A program made the translations under genes and the position numbers. A model generated the notes under the pieces. That model was not told the origin of the DNA and did no database searches. It saw only the letters and a list, made by a program, of their open reading frames with translations. Shown in pieces: positions 17,131 to 25,389 of a stretch of 64,000 nucleotides of DNA (the stretch's first letter is position 1; each line of letters opens with the position of its first letter). The stretch is from assembly GCF_938030145.1 (NCBI RefSeq), contig NZ_CALHGM010000030.1:54818-118817 (forward strand), in the 5' to 3' direction. Source of the stretch: an uncultured Campylobacter sp. GTDB lineage: Bacteria > Campylobacterota > Campylobacteria > Campylobacterales > Campylobacteraceae.

Positions 17131-18458
17131 TACCCAAAAACTCTCTTGAAAATTCCATCTACGTTTTTGGTGTAATATCCGTAGTCAAAGCACTCTTTGA
17201 TTTCGCTTTCGCTTAGCTTTTCTCGTAGCTTTGTATCTGCTAGCAGATTTTGCAAAAACAGGCTATGCCCTTGCTCATCTATAGCTTTTTTGCCCTCTTG
17301 CAGATCCGCCCAGACCTTCATCGCATTACGCTGTACGATCTTATAAGCATCCTCTCTGCTAACTCCTCGTTTAGGCAGCTCTAGCAGCACGCGCTGCGAA
17401 AACACGAGCCCACCGGTTAAATTTAGATTTCTCATCATATTTTCAGGATATACGAGCAGTTTTTCGATCAAGCTTGTCAAGCGATTTAGCATAAAATCGG
17501 CGGTTATAAAGCCGTCGGGGAGGATAAATCGCTCGACTGAGCTATGGCTGATGTCGCGTTCGTGCCATAGCGCTACGTCCTCCATCGCGGGTATTGCGAA
17601 GCTACGGATCATACGGCATAGCCCCGTTACGTTTTCGCTAAGCACAGGATTTCGTTTGTGCGGCATCGCAGAGCTGCCCTTTTGACCTGGGCTAAAAAAT
17701 TCCTCTGCCTCATAAACCTCGGTGCGTTGATAGTGGCGGATTGCGATAGCGATCTTTTCGCAGCTGGAAGCCAGGATCGCAAGTGCGCTCATTACCTGCG
17801 CGTAGCGATCGCGCTGGATGACTTGATTGGACGCGGGGGCGGGCTTTAACCCCAAATATTCACACACTAGCTCTTCCAGCTCTAGTGGAGCGTGGGCGAA
17901 ATTCCCCATCGCACCGCTTATTTTGCCGTAGCTGATAACGCTTTTTGCGTGTTGCAAAAGCTCTAGCGCGCGATTTATCTCATCATACCAGACCGCAAGC
18001 ACGAGTCCGAAAGTGATCGGCTCGCCGTGGATACCGTGGCTGCGCCCGACCATCAGTGTCATTTTATGCTTCATGGCTTGAGATTTTATCGCGGCTTTTA
18101 AATTTTGCACATCCTCAATGATAAGCTCCATGCTTTCTTTGATTTGTAGCGCGACGGCGGTATCGATGCAATCGCTGCTAGTCATGCCGTAATGCACGAA
18201 GCGGCTCTCCTGCCCAAGGCTCTCACTCACGCTCGTTAGAAATGCAATCACGTCGTGCTTGGTGGTCTTTTCGATCTCATCTATCCGCTCGATCCTAAAG
18301 CTTGCGTTTTGTAGAATTTTATCTTTATCGCAGTCACTTATTAGACCTAGCTTATTCCACGCCTTAACCGCCGCGAGCTCGACTTTTAGCCACGCGTCGT
18401 ATTTGGCTTGCAAGCTCCATTTTTCAGACATCTCTTTTCTCGCGTATCTTTCGACCAT
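17130..18458 (-). CDS. purB: adenylosuccinate lyase PurB
   Basis: PurB catalyses two fumarate-releasing steps of purine synthesis: SAICAR to AICAR, and adenylosuccinate to AMP. About 442 residues of the fumarase/aspartase superfamily, with HYGMTSSDCIDTA, the catalytic-histidine block GRSHGIHGEPITFG and the signature SSAMPHKRNPVLSEN. The start MVERYARKEMS at ATG 18456-18458 is the family's normal N-terminus; the frame stays open 62 codons further upstream, but that part is unrelated and lies under the divergent promoter region. Downstream it is coupled by TAATG to the AT-rich pentapeptide gene, where nrdA would be expected. Divergent from the pseudouridine synthase gene. Confidence 0.97.
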   Translation of the reverse strand: MVERYARKEMSEKWSLQAKYDAWLKVELAAVKAWNKLGLISDCDKDKILQNASFRIERIDEIEKTTKHDVIAFLTSVSESLGQESRFVHYGMTSSDCIDTAVALQIKESMELIIEDVQNLKAAIKSQAMKHKMTLMVGRSHGIHGEPITFGLVLAVWYDEINRALELLQHAKSVISYGKISGAMGNFAHAPLELEELVCEYLGLKPAPASNQVIQRDRYAQVMSALAILASSCEKIAIAIRHYQRTEVYEAEEFFSPGQKGSSAMPHKRNPVLSENVTGLCRMIRSFAIPAMEDVALWHERDISHSSVERFILPDGFITADFMLNRLTSLIEKLLVYPENMMRNLNLTGGLVFSQRVLLELPKRGVSREDAYKIVQRNAMKVWADLQEGKKAIDEQGHSLFLQNLLADTKLREKLSESEIKECFDYGYYTKNVDGIFKRVFG

Positions 18459-18487
18459 TTTAGTAGCCTTTCGGTTAGAATTTCTTG

Positions 18488-18493
18488 TATAAT
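18488..18493 (+). promoter_or_regulatory. -10 box TATAAT for the RluA-type synthase gene
   Basis: TTG-TATAAT on the plus strand in the 75-base divergent spacer between purB and the synthase gene, about 40 bases before the start at 18534. It also explains why the upstream extension of purB is not likely to be coding. Confidence 0.6.
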
Positions 18494-18533
18494 GATGGCA
18501 AAAATTATATAAAAATGGGGCTGAAAGTTTAAT

Positions 18534-19946
18534 ATGGGTTATGAGAAAAGAAGCTTGGGAAGCTTTGAGGGGCGCAAAATTTACGAAATTCTGCTTAGCC
18601 TCGGATACGATATGAAATCCGCGCAGCGCATCTGTGACAAGCACCGCGTAACCGATGCAGAGGATCGAAATTTACATAAAAGCTCCGTCGCGCACGGAGA
18701 AATTTTTTTGATCGATTACAAATGCGAGCCGCGCGGACTGAAGCCGATCTTTGAGTGCGATGCGTTTGCGGCATTTGACAAGCCGAGTGGAATTTTAAGC
18801 CATCCGAGCGGGCGTAACTCGCCTTATAATATGTATGACGAGATCTGGTCGCTATACGGGCAGGATGCATGCGTGGCGCACAGGCTTGATTTAGAAACCA
18901 GCGGAATTCTTATCGTCGCTAAGGATAAAGACGCGGCGCGCGAGCTTAAAGAGTGTTTCGAACAGCGTAGGGTGATGAAAAGCTATCTAGCGCTCGTGCA
19001 AGGGGATTTGAGAGAGGGCTTGCGAGGGGATTTGCAAAGTGCTGCTTGCAATGGCGAGATAGAGAATTGCTATGCGCTAGGTTCCTATGAAATTTGCGGA
19101 TCAAAATTTGCGGACGATGCTGTGAGTTTACCAGATAACGTGTCGGATCTGCGCGATACACTAGCTCTAAAAGGAGTAGGCAATAAATTTGGATTTAATA
19201 TCTTGTCTAATAGTGCGAGTAGGGGATTATGGCGCAGCACTCTATCTGGCGGCGCGCAGGCTAAATTTGAATCTGGCACTCCTACTGGCGATGTTGGCAG
19301 CGGATCTGAATTTGATGCTTTATCCTACGACGTGAGCGATAAGCTTAAACCCGCTATCGCGATGAGTAGCGCGGATAACGGACATAAACCTTGCGCCTTA
19401 TCTGTGGCTAAATCTTTGCCAGCTACTTCTAAGGGCTGTGTAAATTTGAAAAAATTTGAGCCTGCAAAATACGCAAAATTTAGCGAGAAACTGAAATTTT
19501 TAAAGGATTTTGAGGGGTTTGTGATTGATGCTCCGATCGCTCCTAGCGACGAGTTTGCCGATCTTAAAATTCGTATGAAAATATCGCGCGACGGTAAGGA
19601 GGCGATCACGCTGATACGCCCGCTGCGATATTTCTCGGACATGGACGCTAGCCTGATCGAGTGCTATCCGCTGACGGGTAGGCAGCATCAGATCAGGCTG
19701 CATCTATTTGCCGCGGGCATGCCGATACTGGGAGAGCCGCTGTACGGGCTTTCGCGCGAGCAAGCGGAGCGGATATTGGATAAAAAGATGGATGAGATAG
19801 AGCGGATCAGAACGACGGGAGCGCCGAGATTGTTGCTGCACGCGGATGCAATTTGCTTTGAACTAGGCGGCGAACGATACGAGATAAAAAGCAAATTCGA
19901 TGCCGCAAGAGAGTTTTATAATCTCGCGAAAATCGATAAAATTTAG
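18534..19946 (+). CDS. RluA-family RNA pseudouridine synthase with a ~160-residue insertion
   Basis: Isomerises uridine to pseudouridine in RNA, most likely 23S rRNA. An S4-like N-terminus (about 1-60) leads into the catalytic domain: FDKPSGILSHPS, then AHRLDLETSGILIVAKD (115-131) with catalytic Asp119, and the late blocks PLTGRQHQIRLHLFAAGMPILGEPLYG and LLLHADAICFEL. The two halves are separated by residues about 160-325, an insertion of Ser/Gly/Ala/Asp/Lys-rich sequence (SDKLKPAIAMSSADNG and similar) absent from ordinary members of about 300 residues; the frame is intact across it. From memory a synthase gene neighbours purB in C. jejuni as well. Target uridine unknown. Confidence 0.88.
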   Translation: MGYEKRSLGSFEGRKIYEILLSLGYDMKSAQRICDKHRVTDAEDRNLHKSSVAHGEIFLIDYKCEPRGLKPIFECDAFAAFDKPSGILSHPSGRNSPYNMYDEIWSLYGQDACVAHRLDLETSGILIVAKDKDAARELKECFEQRRVMKSYLALVQGDLREGLRGDLQSAACNGEIENCYALGSYEICGSKFADDAVSLPDNVSDLRDTLALKGVGNKFGFNILSNSASRGLWRSTLSGGAQAKFESGTPTGDVGSGSEFDALSYDVSDKLKPAIAMSSADNGHKPCALSVAKSLPATSKGCVNLKKFEPAKYAKFSEKLKFLKDFEGFVIDAPIAPSDEFADLKIRMKISRDGKEAITLIRPLRYFSDMDASLIECYPLTGRQHQIRLHLFAAGMPILGEPLYGLSREQAERILDKKMDEIERIRTTGAPRLLLHADAICFELGGERYEIKSKFDAAREFYNLAKIDKI

Positions 19947-20610
19947 ACAACTCAATAAAATCTGGGTGCTTTGGCGGATCAGATAAATTTTTAAGATAAG
20001 AATTTATTTTGTGTGCGTATTTAGAAGTTTGGCGTATATAAAATTTCTTGGAATTTTCGCGTAGCTTTTAATGAGATTTACTAAAAGGTTGAATATAGCT
20101 GCGTCATAAATCAAATAAGTCAAATCTAATTATATTCGCTAAAGCGCAAGGTGGGATGATAAATTCTACTACGATGATAAGGCGCGCCTAGACGTACATT
20201 TATTGTAAGCACGTTTTGTTTTTAAATTTTATTAGTTTTTTACGCCTTACGATATACCATAAAATTTTAAAATTTCAGCAATTACTTGCTTTGCCGTAAT
20301 CTATAGCGCTAGGACAAATTTCTTTCATGCAGCGCGTTAACCTATCATTCTGATAAGTCTTTTATTTTGGTTTAAATTCTTGATTTTATTGAGTGGCCTT
20401 TTAGAACTTTGAAAAATTCTGCTTTAAAATCTCTTCTAATAAAATTAGAATTTAGGAAAATAATTTTTGGCTGCTATCGCACGCGGCTAAATTTATATAA
20501 ACGCGGATCCGATTGCCATAAAGCATGTAGCTAAATGCATATTTATGCTCTATAATCGTCATAATTTCGCAACTTACGCGAAGTTTCAAATAAACAATTT
20601 TAAACTAAAT
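19947..20610. other. intergenic region, no gene recognised
   Basis: About 660 AT-rich bases between the converging synthase gene and the decayed gene at 20611. No reading frame with a plausible start and ribosome-binding site, no hairpin with T-run and no RNA gene were recognised. It is likely decayed coding DNA, given the pseudogene beside it. Confidence 0.45.
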
Positions 20611-20916
20611 TCAAATAGCCATAAACGCTACTTCCGCTTCGCCGATATTTATGACCTTGCCTTTGCGCGTCATAATGTCCAAATCGTGCTCCATATTCCA
20701 CGAGTAGCTAAACTGAAAGCCGATTTTGCGTCGTCTAGGATATAGATATTTTACAGCTCCAATAGTTCGCTAAGTTCCTGTGTGGCGTGCTGATGCCTGG
20801 CATGAAATCGCTTTTCGTCTCACTCGGATAGTCGTAGATCTCCTGCCATTTTGGGTAGTTTTTTAAAATTTCAGCTAAGATGTCTGTTAAAAATTCTTCC
20901 TGATTTTGCTTTAGAA
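20611..20916 (-). pseudogene. decayed DUF6985-like small gene
   Basis: Pieces of one protein are spread over three minus-strand frames: EEFLTDILAEILKNYPKWQ and IYDYPSETKSDFMPGIST in the first, QELSELLEL-(stop)-NIYILDDAKSAF in the second, FSYSWNMEHDLDIMTRKGKV then INIGEAEVAFMAI before a TGA (20611-20613) in the third. At least two frameshifts and one nonsense codon break it, and its N-terminus is missing. The ending F-x-Y-S-W-x-x-E-H-x-L-x-I, then V-I-x-I-G, resembles the DUF6985-type domain found in many immunity-like proteins. It directly follows the 196-residue gene at 20920. Family call is tentative. Confidence 0.55.
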
Positions 20917-20919
20917 ATT

Positions 20920-21510
20920 CTACGCGTCCGATTGTGCCTGGCTAGGCTCATCCGTCTTCTCGCCGTTTTCATCTAAAAACGCGCAGCGAAACTCGCCCTC
21001 TTGCTCTAAAGTTTTGCCGAAATACTCCAGTCGCAGCGGGAAACTAAAGTCCTCGTATTCCTCATCTTCAAATTTAGGAAAAATTTTAGGCTCCGCAAGA
21101 CGTGCATTAAAAAACTCCGCGACCTTTGGGCTGCGGATGAAAAGATACTCCTCATTCGCTTCGTAACTTTTGCACAAAAATTTAAGCGCCTCCTGCTCCA
21201 CGCCGCACTCCAAGCAGCATTCGCCCTTGTAATAATCGCTCACGTAGGGCGGATTTTCATTGCTTCTGGCGTGCTTATCCATCTCGCCTAGCCAGCGCAG
21301 CATATTTTGGGTGTCGCCCGCCCATTTGTTCTCATTCACCATGCGCGCCGCGTAGATGTATGAGTCGTAGACGCGGTATTTCTCATCGTCCGCCTCCGCC
21401 CATTTTGCCTCGATAAAGCGGATAATTTCCGCCTTTGTAATCTTTGATTTTTTAAGCAGCGATCTGTCTAAGAAGATGCCGATCTCATCCATTATTTTTT
21501 GCGCGTCCAT
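20920..21510 (-). CDS. hypothetical cytoplasmic protein (196 residues)
   Basis: Begins MDAQKIMDEIGIFLDRSLLKK at ATG 21508-21510, behind an AAGGAGTAG ribosome-binding site. The frame stays open 53 codons further upstream but into the rlmN coding end, so the later start is chosen. The middle (DSYIYAARMVNENKWAGDTQNMLRWLGEMDKH and YKGECCLECGVEQEALKFLCKSYEANEEY) is helical and TPR-like; the acidic second part (FPKFEDEEYEDFSF) ends in a charged tail. No membrane segment. It stands between rlmN and a decayed DUF6985-like gene in the same direction. It may belong to the immunity/TPR type of polymorphic proteins, but it is not recognised. Confidence 0.7.
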   Translation of the reverse strand: MDAQKIMDEIGIFLDRSLLKKSKITKAEIIRFIEAKWAEADDEKYRVYDSYIYAARMVNENKWAGDTQNMLRWLGEMDKHARSNENPPYVSDYYKGECCLECGVEQEALKFLCKSYEANEEYLFIRSPKVAEFFNARLAEPKIFPKFEDEEYEDFSFPLRLEYFGKTLEQEGEFRCAFLDENGEKTDEPSQAQSDA

Positions 21511-21577
21511 TGCTACTCCTTTATAAATTTTTTGCCGATCTGCCTTATGATCTGAAAATAATCGCCGAATTTTTCCT

Positions 21578-22687
21578 CTACTTGTTCGAAATTTTATCGG
21601 CACTGATACTACTTTGAGCCGGAATTTTATTTTTCTCATTTCTTTGTTTGAGCTGTCCGCACGCCGCACTGATATCTAGCCCCTTGCTCTGGCGGATCGT
21701 GCAAGTAATGCCGTGCGCGCATAGATAGTCTTGAAATTTCACCATATTTTCGGGGCTTGGTCTGCCAAAGCTCGAGCCTTCGTGCGGATTAAAATAGATC
21801 AGATTTACTTTTGCACGGATGCCGTGCAGAAGCTTCACTAGCGTTTTGGCATCGCTTGAGCGGTCATTTACCCCATCGATCATTAGGTATTCAAACATCA
21901 CGCGCTTTCGCAGATCGATTGGGAACTCGCGCACCGCCTGCATGATCGATGCAATATTGTAGGCACGATTTATCGGCATTAGTTTTTCACGCAGTTCGTC
22001 ATCCACTGCATGCAGTGAGATCGCGAGTAGCACGCCAAGATCCATTTCGCCAAGCTTTTTTATCTGCGTAGAAAGTCCGCTTGTACTTATCGTTTGGCGA
22101 CGCGGCGCTATTGCGAGTCCGTCGTTTTCTTTTAAAATTTGCACGGCTTTGGCAACGTTGTCTAGGTTATTAAGCGGTTCGCCCATCCCCATATATACGA
22201 CATTGACGCGGCGCTCGTACGGGATCGCGTTCATTTTTTTGATGAGCCAAATTTGAGCCACGATTTCGCCTGGAGTTAAATTCCGTACGAAACCACTTTT
22301 TGCTGTCAAGCAGAAGCTACAGCCGATTTTGCAACCCACTTGCGAACTTACGCAGATTGAGTAGCGCGCATGTCTTATAATTTTTTCGTTTTTATCTCGC
22401 AGCTCATCCTTCATCGGTAGCAGGACACTTTCTATCGTCTTGCCGTCTTTGAGAGCGAAAAGGTATTTGATACTGCCATCGCTACTTGTTTCGGATCTGA
22501 TGCATTTAAGCGGGTCTAAATAAAAATTTTGAGCTAAACTTTGACGGATCTCTTTTGGTAGATTTAGCATTTGTGCGAAGTCGTCCACATTCTTTTTGTA
22601 AATCCATTCGTAAATTTGCTTGGCTCTAAATTTTGGTTCGACGAAATTTTCAAGCTCTTTCATTGTAAAATCAAAGATATTTTTCAA
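21578..22687 (-). CDS. rlmN: 23S rRNA/tRNA adenine-2503/37 C2-methyltransferase RlmN
   Basis: A 369-residue radical-SAM enzyme that methylates C2 of adenine 2503 in 23S rRNA and adenine 37 of some tRNAs. The radical-SAM triad Cys119-x3-Cys123-x2-Cys126 (VGCKIGCSFCLTAKSG), the SAM-binding YMGMGEPLNN, STSGL, the FEYLMIDGVND block and the late catalytic cysteine in ISAACGQL are all present. It overlaps the following-upstream nucleosidase-like gene by 4 bases and is co-transcribed with it. Length normal, with a slightly long polar tail. Confidence 0.96.
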   Translation of the reverse strand: MKNIFDFTMKELENFVEPKFRAKQIYEWIYKKNVDDFAQMLNLPKEIRQSLAQNFYLDPLKCIRSETSSDGSIKYLFALKDGKTIESVLLPMKDELRDKNEKIIRHARYSICVSSQVGCKIGCSFCLTAKSGFVRNLTPGEIVAQIWLIKKMNAIPYERRVNVVYMGMGEPLNNLDNVAKAVQILKENDGLAIAPRRQTISTSGLSTQIKKLGEMDLGVLLAISLHAVDDELREKLMPINRAYNIASIMQAVREFPIDLRKRVMFEYLMIDGVNDRSSDAKTLVKLLHGIRAKVNLIYFNPHEGSSFGRPSPENMVKFQDYLCAHGITCTIRQSKGLDISAACGQLKQRNEKNKIPAQSSISADKISNK

Positions 22688-23229
22688 ATTAATGCCTTAG
22701 TTTTTAGATATTTAGTTAAATTTTCTTTTGCAGCGGCGTGATTTTTTAAAAAATCTGCGTGAGCGTTTGAATCGCAAAAATTCGTTGCACAAAAAATTCC
22801 GTAAGCAGGGATTTGAAATTTTTGAGCTACCTTAAGAACCGCAAAAAATTCCATATTTTCTAAAAAATAACCTCGCTCAAAGAATTTTAGCGCGGATTCT
22901 TTATCGGTCGTGATAAAATTTGAGCTATTAGTTATTGTTTCATATGAAACATCGGCAGAATCCCTAGCTAGAATTTTATAGTTAATTGGAGAGTATGAAA
23001 GTTCATAAAGCACCGATATCTCACAGTTTGCAGCCGATCTGCTTTCATAAATTTTTAGAATTTTACCTTCTTTATATAGCCCTGCAGAACCCACGAAAAT
23101 GATTTCACTCGGCAAGCTTTGCCTATTTTCGCATAAAAATTTAGTCAAATTTATACTCATATCCACTAGCCCTACACCCATAGGCAGGGCAAAATCAAAA
23201 ATTTCATTTCGTCCGGCAGAGATTATCAT
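22684..23229 (-). CDS. nucleosidase/phosphorylase-like protein
   Basis: A 181-residue protein that reads like a shortened purine nucleoside phosphorylase/MTA-SAH nucleosidase fold: IISAGRNEIFDFALPMGVG, the strand IIFVGSAGLYKEG at the usual FVGxAG/FTGTAG position, and a late NMEFFAVLKVAQKFQIPAYGIFCATNF resembling the E-M-E-x-x-A-x-x-x-V substrate motif. In this family the Glu pair and a late Asp act in N-glycosidic cleavage; the Met-Glu-Phe motif is kept, a clear Asp acid is not obvious. It overlaps rlmN by 4 bases. Substrate undetermined; possibly a 6-hydroxymethyl/futalosine or methylthioadenosine-type nucleoside. Confidence 0.7.
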   Translation of the reverse strand: MIISAGRNEIFDFALPMGVGLVDMSINLTKFLCENRQSLPSEIIFVGSAGLYKEGKILKIYESRSAANCEISVLYELSYSPINYKILARDSADVSYETITNSSNFITTDKESALKFFERGYFLENMEFFAVLKVAQKFQIPAYGIFCATNFCDSNAHADFLKNHAAAKENLTKYLKTKALI

Positions 23230-23582
23230 TTACGCATTCACGCTTTCATTATTTTTCACTAATCATAGCAAAATGACGATAAATTTAAAGCTAAATTTTG
23301 AAATTTTATCGTGGTAAATTATCTGATAAAATTAAAATCAATTTAAGCAAATATCTATGAGAACTGTACTCTTACCTTCCGTAATCGTAGTAGCGCAGGT
23401 GGCGGGTAGAAGATGGAAAAGTATTTAAAAAAGCTTATGATTTAGCTAAAACGAATAAATTTTATCTAAGCAAAATAATACTTGTCAAAAAACTTGCAAG
23501 ATAACGAAGGGCTGAAATAAAATTAATTGTTTAGTCGCTTTGGCGGCTAAGTTTCAACCCCACGGTATAAACCTGACTAAAT
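23230..23582. other. intergenic region with a possible decayed C-terminal fragment
   Basis: About 350 bases. A plus-strand stretch near 23421-23504 reads VFKKAYDLAKTNKFYLSKII and stops soon after, without a start codon, which may be a relic of a longer gene. An imperfect hairpin TTAGTCGC...GCGGCTAA lies near 23531-23550. Nothing else was recognised. Confidence 0.35.
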
Positions 23583-24437
23583 TTACAGTCTCACTTCAAT
23601 GTTTTGTTCTCGCAAATACGCTTTTAGTGCCTTGATTTCGATTTCTCTGAAGTGAAAAATCGATGCCGCCAGGCATGCGTCCGCACCCGCCAAAAACGCG
23701 TCTTTAAAGTGCTCCATCTTGCCTGCTCCGCCGCTTGCGATGACGGGGATGTCAAGCGCGCTGAAAATCCGCGTCAAATTTAGCTCAAAGCCGTTTTTGA
23801 CGCCGTCACAGTCCATCGACGTGAGTAAAATTTCTCCCGCACCGCGCTCCTGTGCCTCTTTCGCCCAAGCAAGCGCATCCCTGCCGGTATCCAGCCTACC
23901 GCCGTTTATAAAAACGCTGTAGCCGCAAAGCTCGCCGTTCCCAGTCAAAATTTCATCCTGCGAATCGCTTGAAATTCTGCTCAAATTCTGCGTTGCGTCG
24001 CGTAAATCGCCGCGCGAAATTTCACTAGAATTTCGTTTCGCGTCGATCGCGACCACGACGCACTGCGAGCCGAATTTATTCGCCGCTTCATCTATCAAAT
24101 TCGGATTTTTTATCGCGGCGGAGTTGAGGCTTATTTTGTCGCAGCCGACGTTTAGCAGGCGCGAGATATCATCGATCGTGCGTATGCCGCCGCCCACGGT
24201 CAGCGGGATAAAAAGCTCGCGCGCGACCCGTTCCACGACGTCCACGATCGTATCGCGCCCCAGATGCGACGCCGTGATGTCGAGGAAGCACAGCTCGTCC
24301 GCGCCCTCCTCGTTGTAGCGTTTGGCGACTTGCACCGGATCGCCCGCATCCACGAGACCTACGAAATTTACGCCCTTTACGACGCGTCCGTCTTTGACGT
24401 CGAGGCACGGGATGATCCGCTTTGCAAACTTGTTCAC
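23583..24437 (-). CDS. hisF: imidazole glycerol phosphate synthase cyclase subunit HisF
   Basis: HisF joins ammonia from HisH to PRFAR, giving imidazole glycerol phosphate and AICAR in histidine synthesis. The (beta/alpha)8 barrel is recognised by IIPCLDVKDGRVVKG with catalytic Asp13, the phosphate sites TVGGGIRT and IASGGAGK, SLNSAAI, and the second catalytic Asp in VVVAIDAKRN. At 284 residues it is about 30 longer than usual (about 252) because of a polar insertion after AIDAKR (SSEISRGDLRDATQNLSRIS and onward) at a loop where other HisF proteins have a short connection. The frame is intact. No other his gene is adjacent. Confidence 0.95.
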   Translation of the reverse strand: MNKFAKRIIPCLDVKDGRVVKGVNFVGLVDAGDPVQVAKRYNEEGADELCFLDITASHLGRDTIVDVVERVARELFIPLTVGGGIRTIDDISRLLNVGCDKISLNSAAIKNPNLIDEAANKFGSQCVVVAIDAKRNSSEISRGDLRDATQNLSRISSDSQDEILTGNGELCGYSVFINGGRLDTGRDALAWAKEAQERGAGEILLTSMDCDGVKNGFELNLTRIFSALDIPVIASGGAGKMEHFKDAFLAGADACLAASIFHFREIEIKALKAYLREQNIEVRL

Positions 24438-24488
24438 GGCGACCTTTCTTTGGGTTAAATTTTATGATTTTAGCCAAATTTTACTTAA

Positions 24489-24494
24489 TATAAT
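24489..24494 (+). promoter_or_regulatory. -10 box TATAAT for rsmA-rnj
   Basis: TATAAT in the 91-base divergent spacer between hisF and rsmA, 34 bases before the rsmA ATG. Confidence 0.55.
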
Positions 24495-24528
24495 GACTTT
24501 ATAAGTAAAATTTGGCTAAACTCTCGCC

Positions 24529-25389
24529 ATGATTAGGGCGAAAAAAGAGTTCGGACAAAATTTTTTGAAAGACGAAGCCGTTTTAAGCAAGATCATCCAA
24601 GCGATCCCCGAGAGTGTACAGAATGTCGTTGAGATCGGGGCTGGCTTAGGTGATTTAACTCGCAAGCTTTTGGAATTTTGCAGATTAAAAAGTTTCGAGA
24701 TAGATGAAGATTTATATCAAATTTTAAGCGCTAAATTTGCGCAGCAGATCGCTAGCGGCGAGCTTGAGCTCGTTTTGGGCGATGCTTTGCGGATTTGGCA
24801 GCAGCAGGGTCTTGGCTGCGGCGAATATTTTTTGGTCGCAAATTTGCCCTACTACGTCGCTACGAAGATGATTTTGCAGGCGATCGACGATGAGCTATGC
24901 GGCGGATTTTTGGTGATGATCCAAAAGGAGGTCGCTTTAAAATTCTGCGCTAGAGCAGGACAGAGCGATTTTAGCGCTCTTTCGATCCTGGCCGATCTTG
25001 CGGGCGGCTGTGAACTTCTATTCGACGTTGAGCCCGACTGTTTCGAGCCTGCGCCGAAGGTGACCTCATCGGTGATCAGGCTCGTAAAAGGCAAAAATTT
25101 TAAGCCCGGCACCGAGATAAACGCAGACGGCCTCGGCGTAAAAAGTTGCGCCCGCTTCGAAAATCTCGATGAATACGAGAAATTTAAAAGCTTTTTGCGC
25201 GTATCTTTCAGCGCGCCGCGAAAGACGCTTATTAAAAATTTAAGCGCAAAATTTGATAGAGGCTTAGCCGAAGAGATCTTTTTAAATTTGAAAATTCCGC
25301 CCACGGCTCGGGCGCACGAGTTAAATTCCACCCTTTTTTTAGAAATTTTTAAAAATTTAAAGGTAAAAGATGGAAGAAAACAGAAATGA
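24529..25389 (+). CDS. rsmA: 16S rRNA dimethyladenosine transferase RsmA (KsgA)
   Basis: Dimethylates A1518 and A1519 in the 3'-terminal hairpin of 16S rRNA during small-subunit maturation. 286 residues with KKEFGQNFL, SAM motif EIGAGLGDLT (35-44), acidic motif FEIDED, catalytic NLPYYV (105-110) and the FSAPRKTLIKNL block that contacts RNA. C-terminal helical domain complete. It overlaps the RNase J gene by 20 bases, linking rRNA modification with rRNA processing. From memory the same pair is found together in other Campylobacterota. Confidence 0.96.
   Translation: MIRAKKEFGQNFLKDEAVLSKIIQAIPESVQNVVEIGAGLGDLTRKLLEFCRLKSFEIDEDLYQILSAKFAQQIASGELELVLGDALRIWQQQGLGCGEYFLVANLPYYVATKMILQAIDDELCGGFLVMIQKEVALKFCARAGQSDFSALSILADLAGGCELLFDVEPDCFEPAPKVTSSVIRLVKGKNFKPGTEINADGLGVKSCARFENLDEYEKFKSFLRVSFSAPRKTLIKNLSAKFDRGLAEEIFLNLKIPPTARAHELNSTLFLEIFKNLKVKDGRKQK

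Noticed and set aside
18459..18644. 62-codon upstream extension of purB
   Set aside because: PurB homologues begin at MVERY; the extension has no conservation and covers the divergent promoter at 18488-18493.
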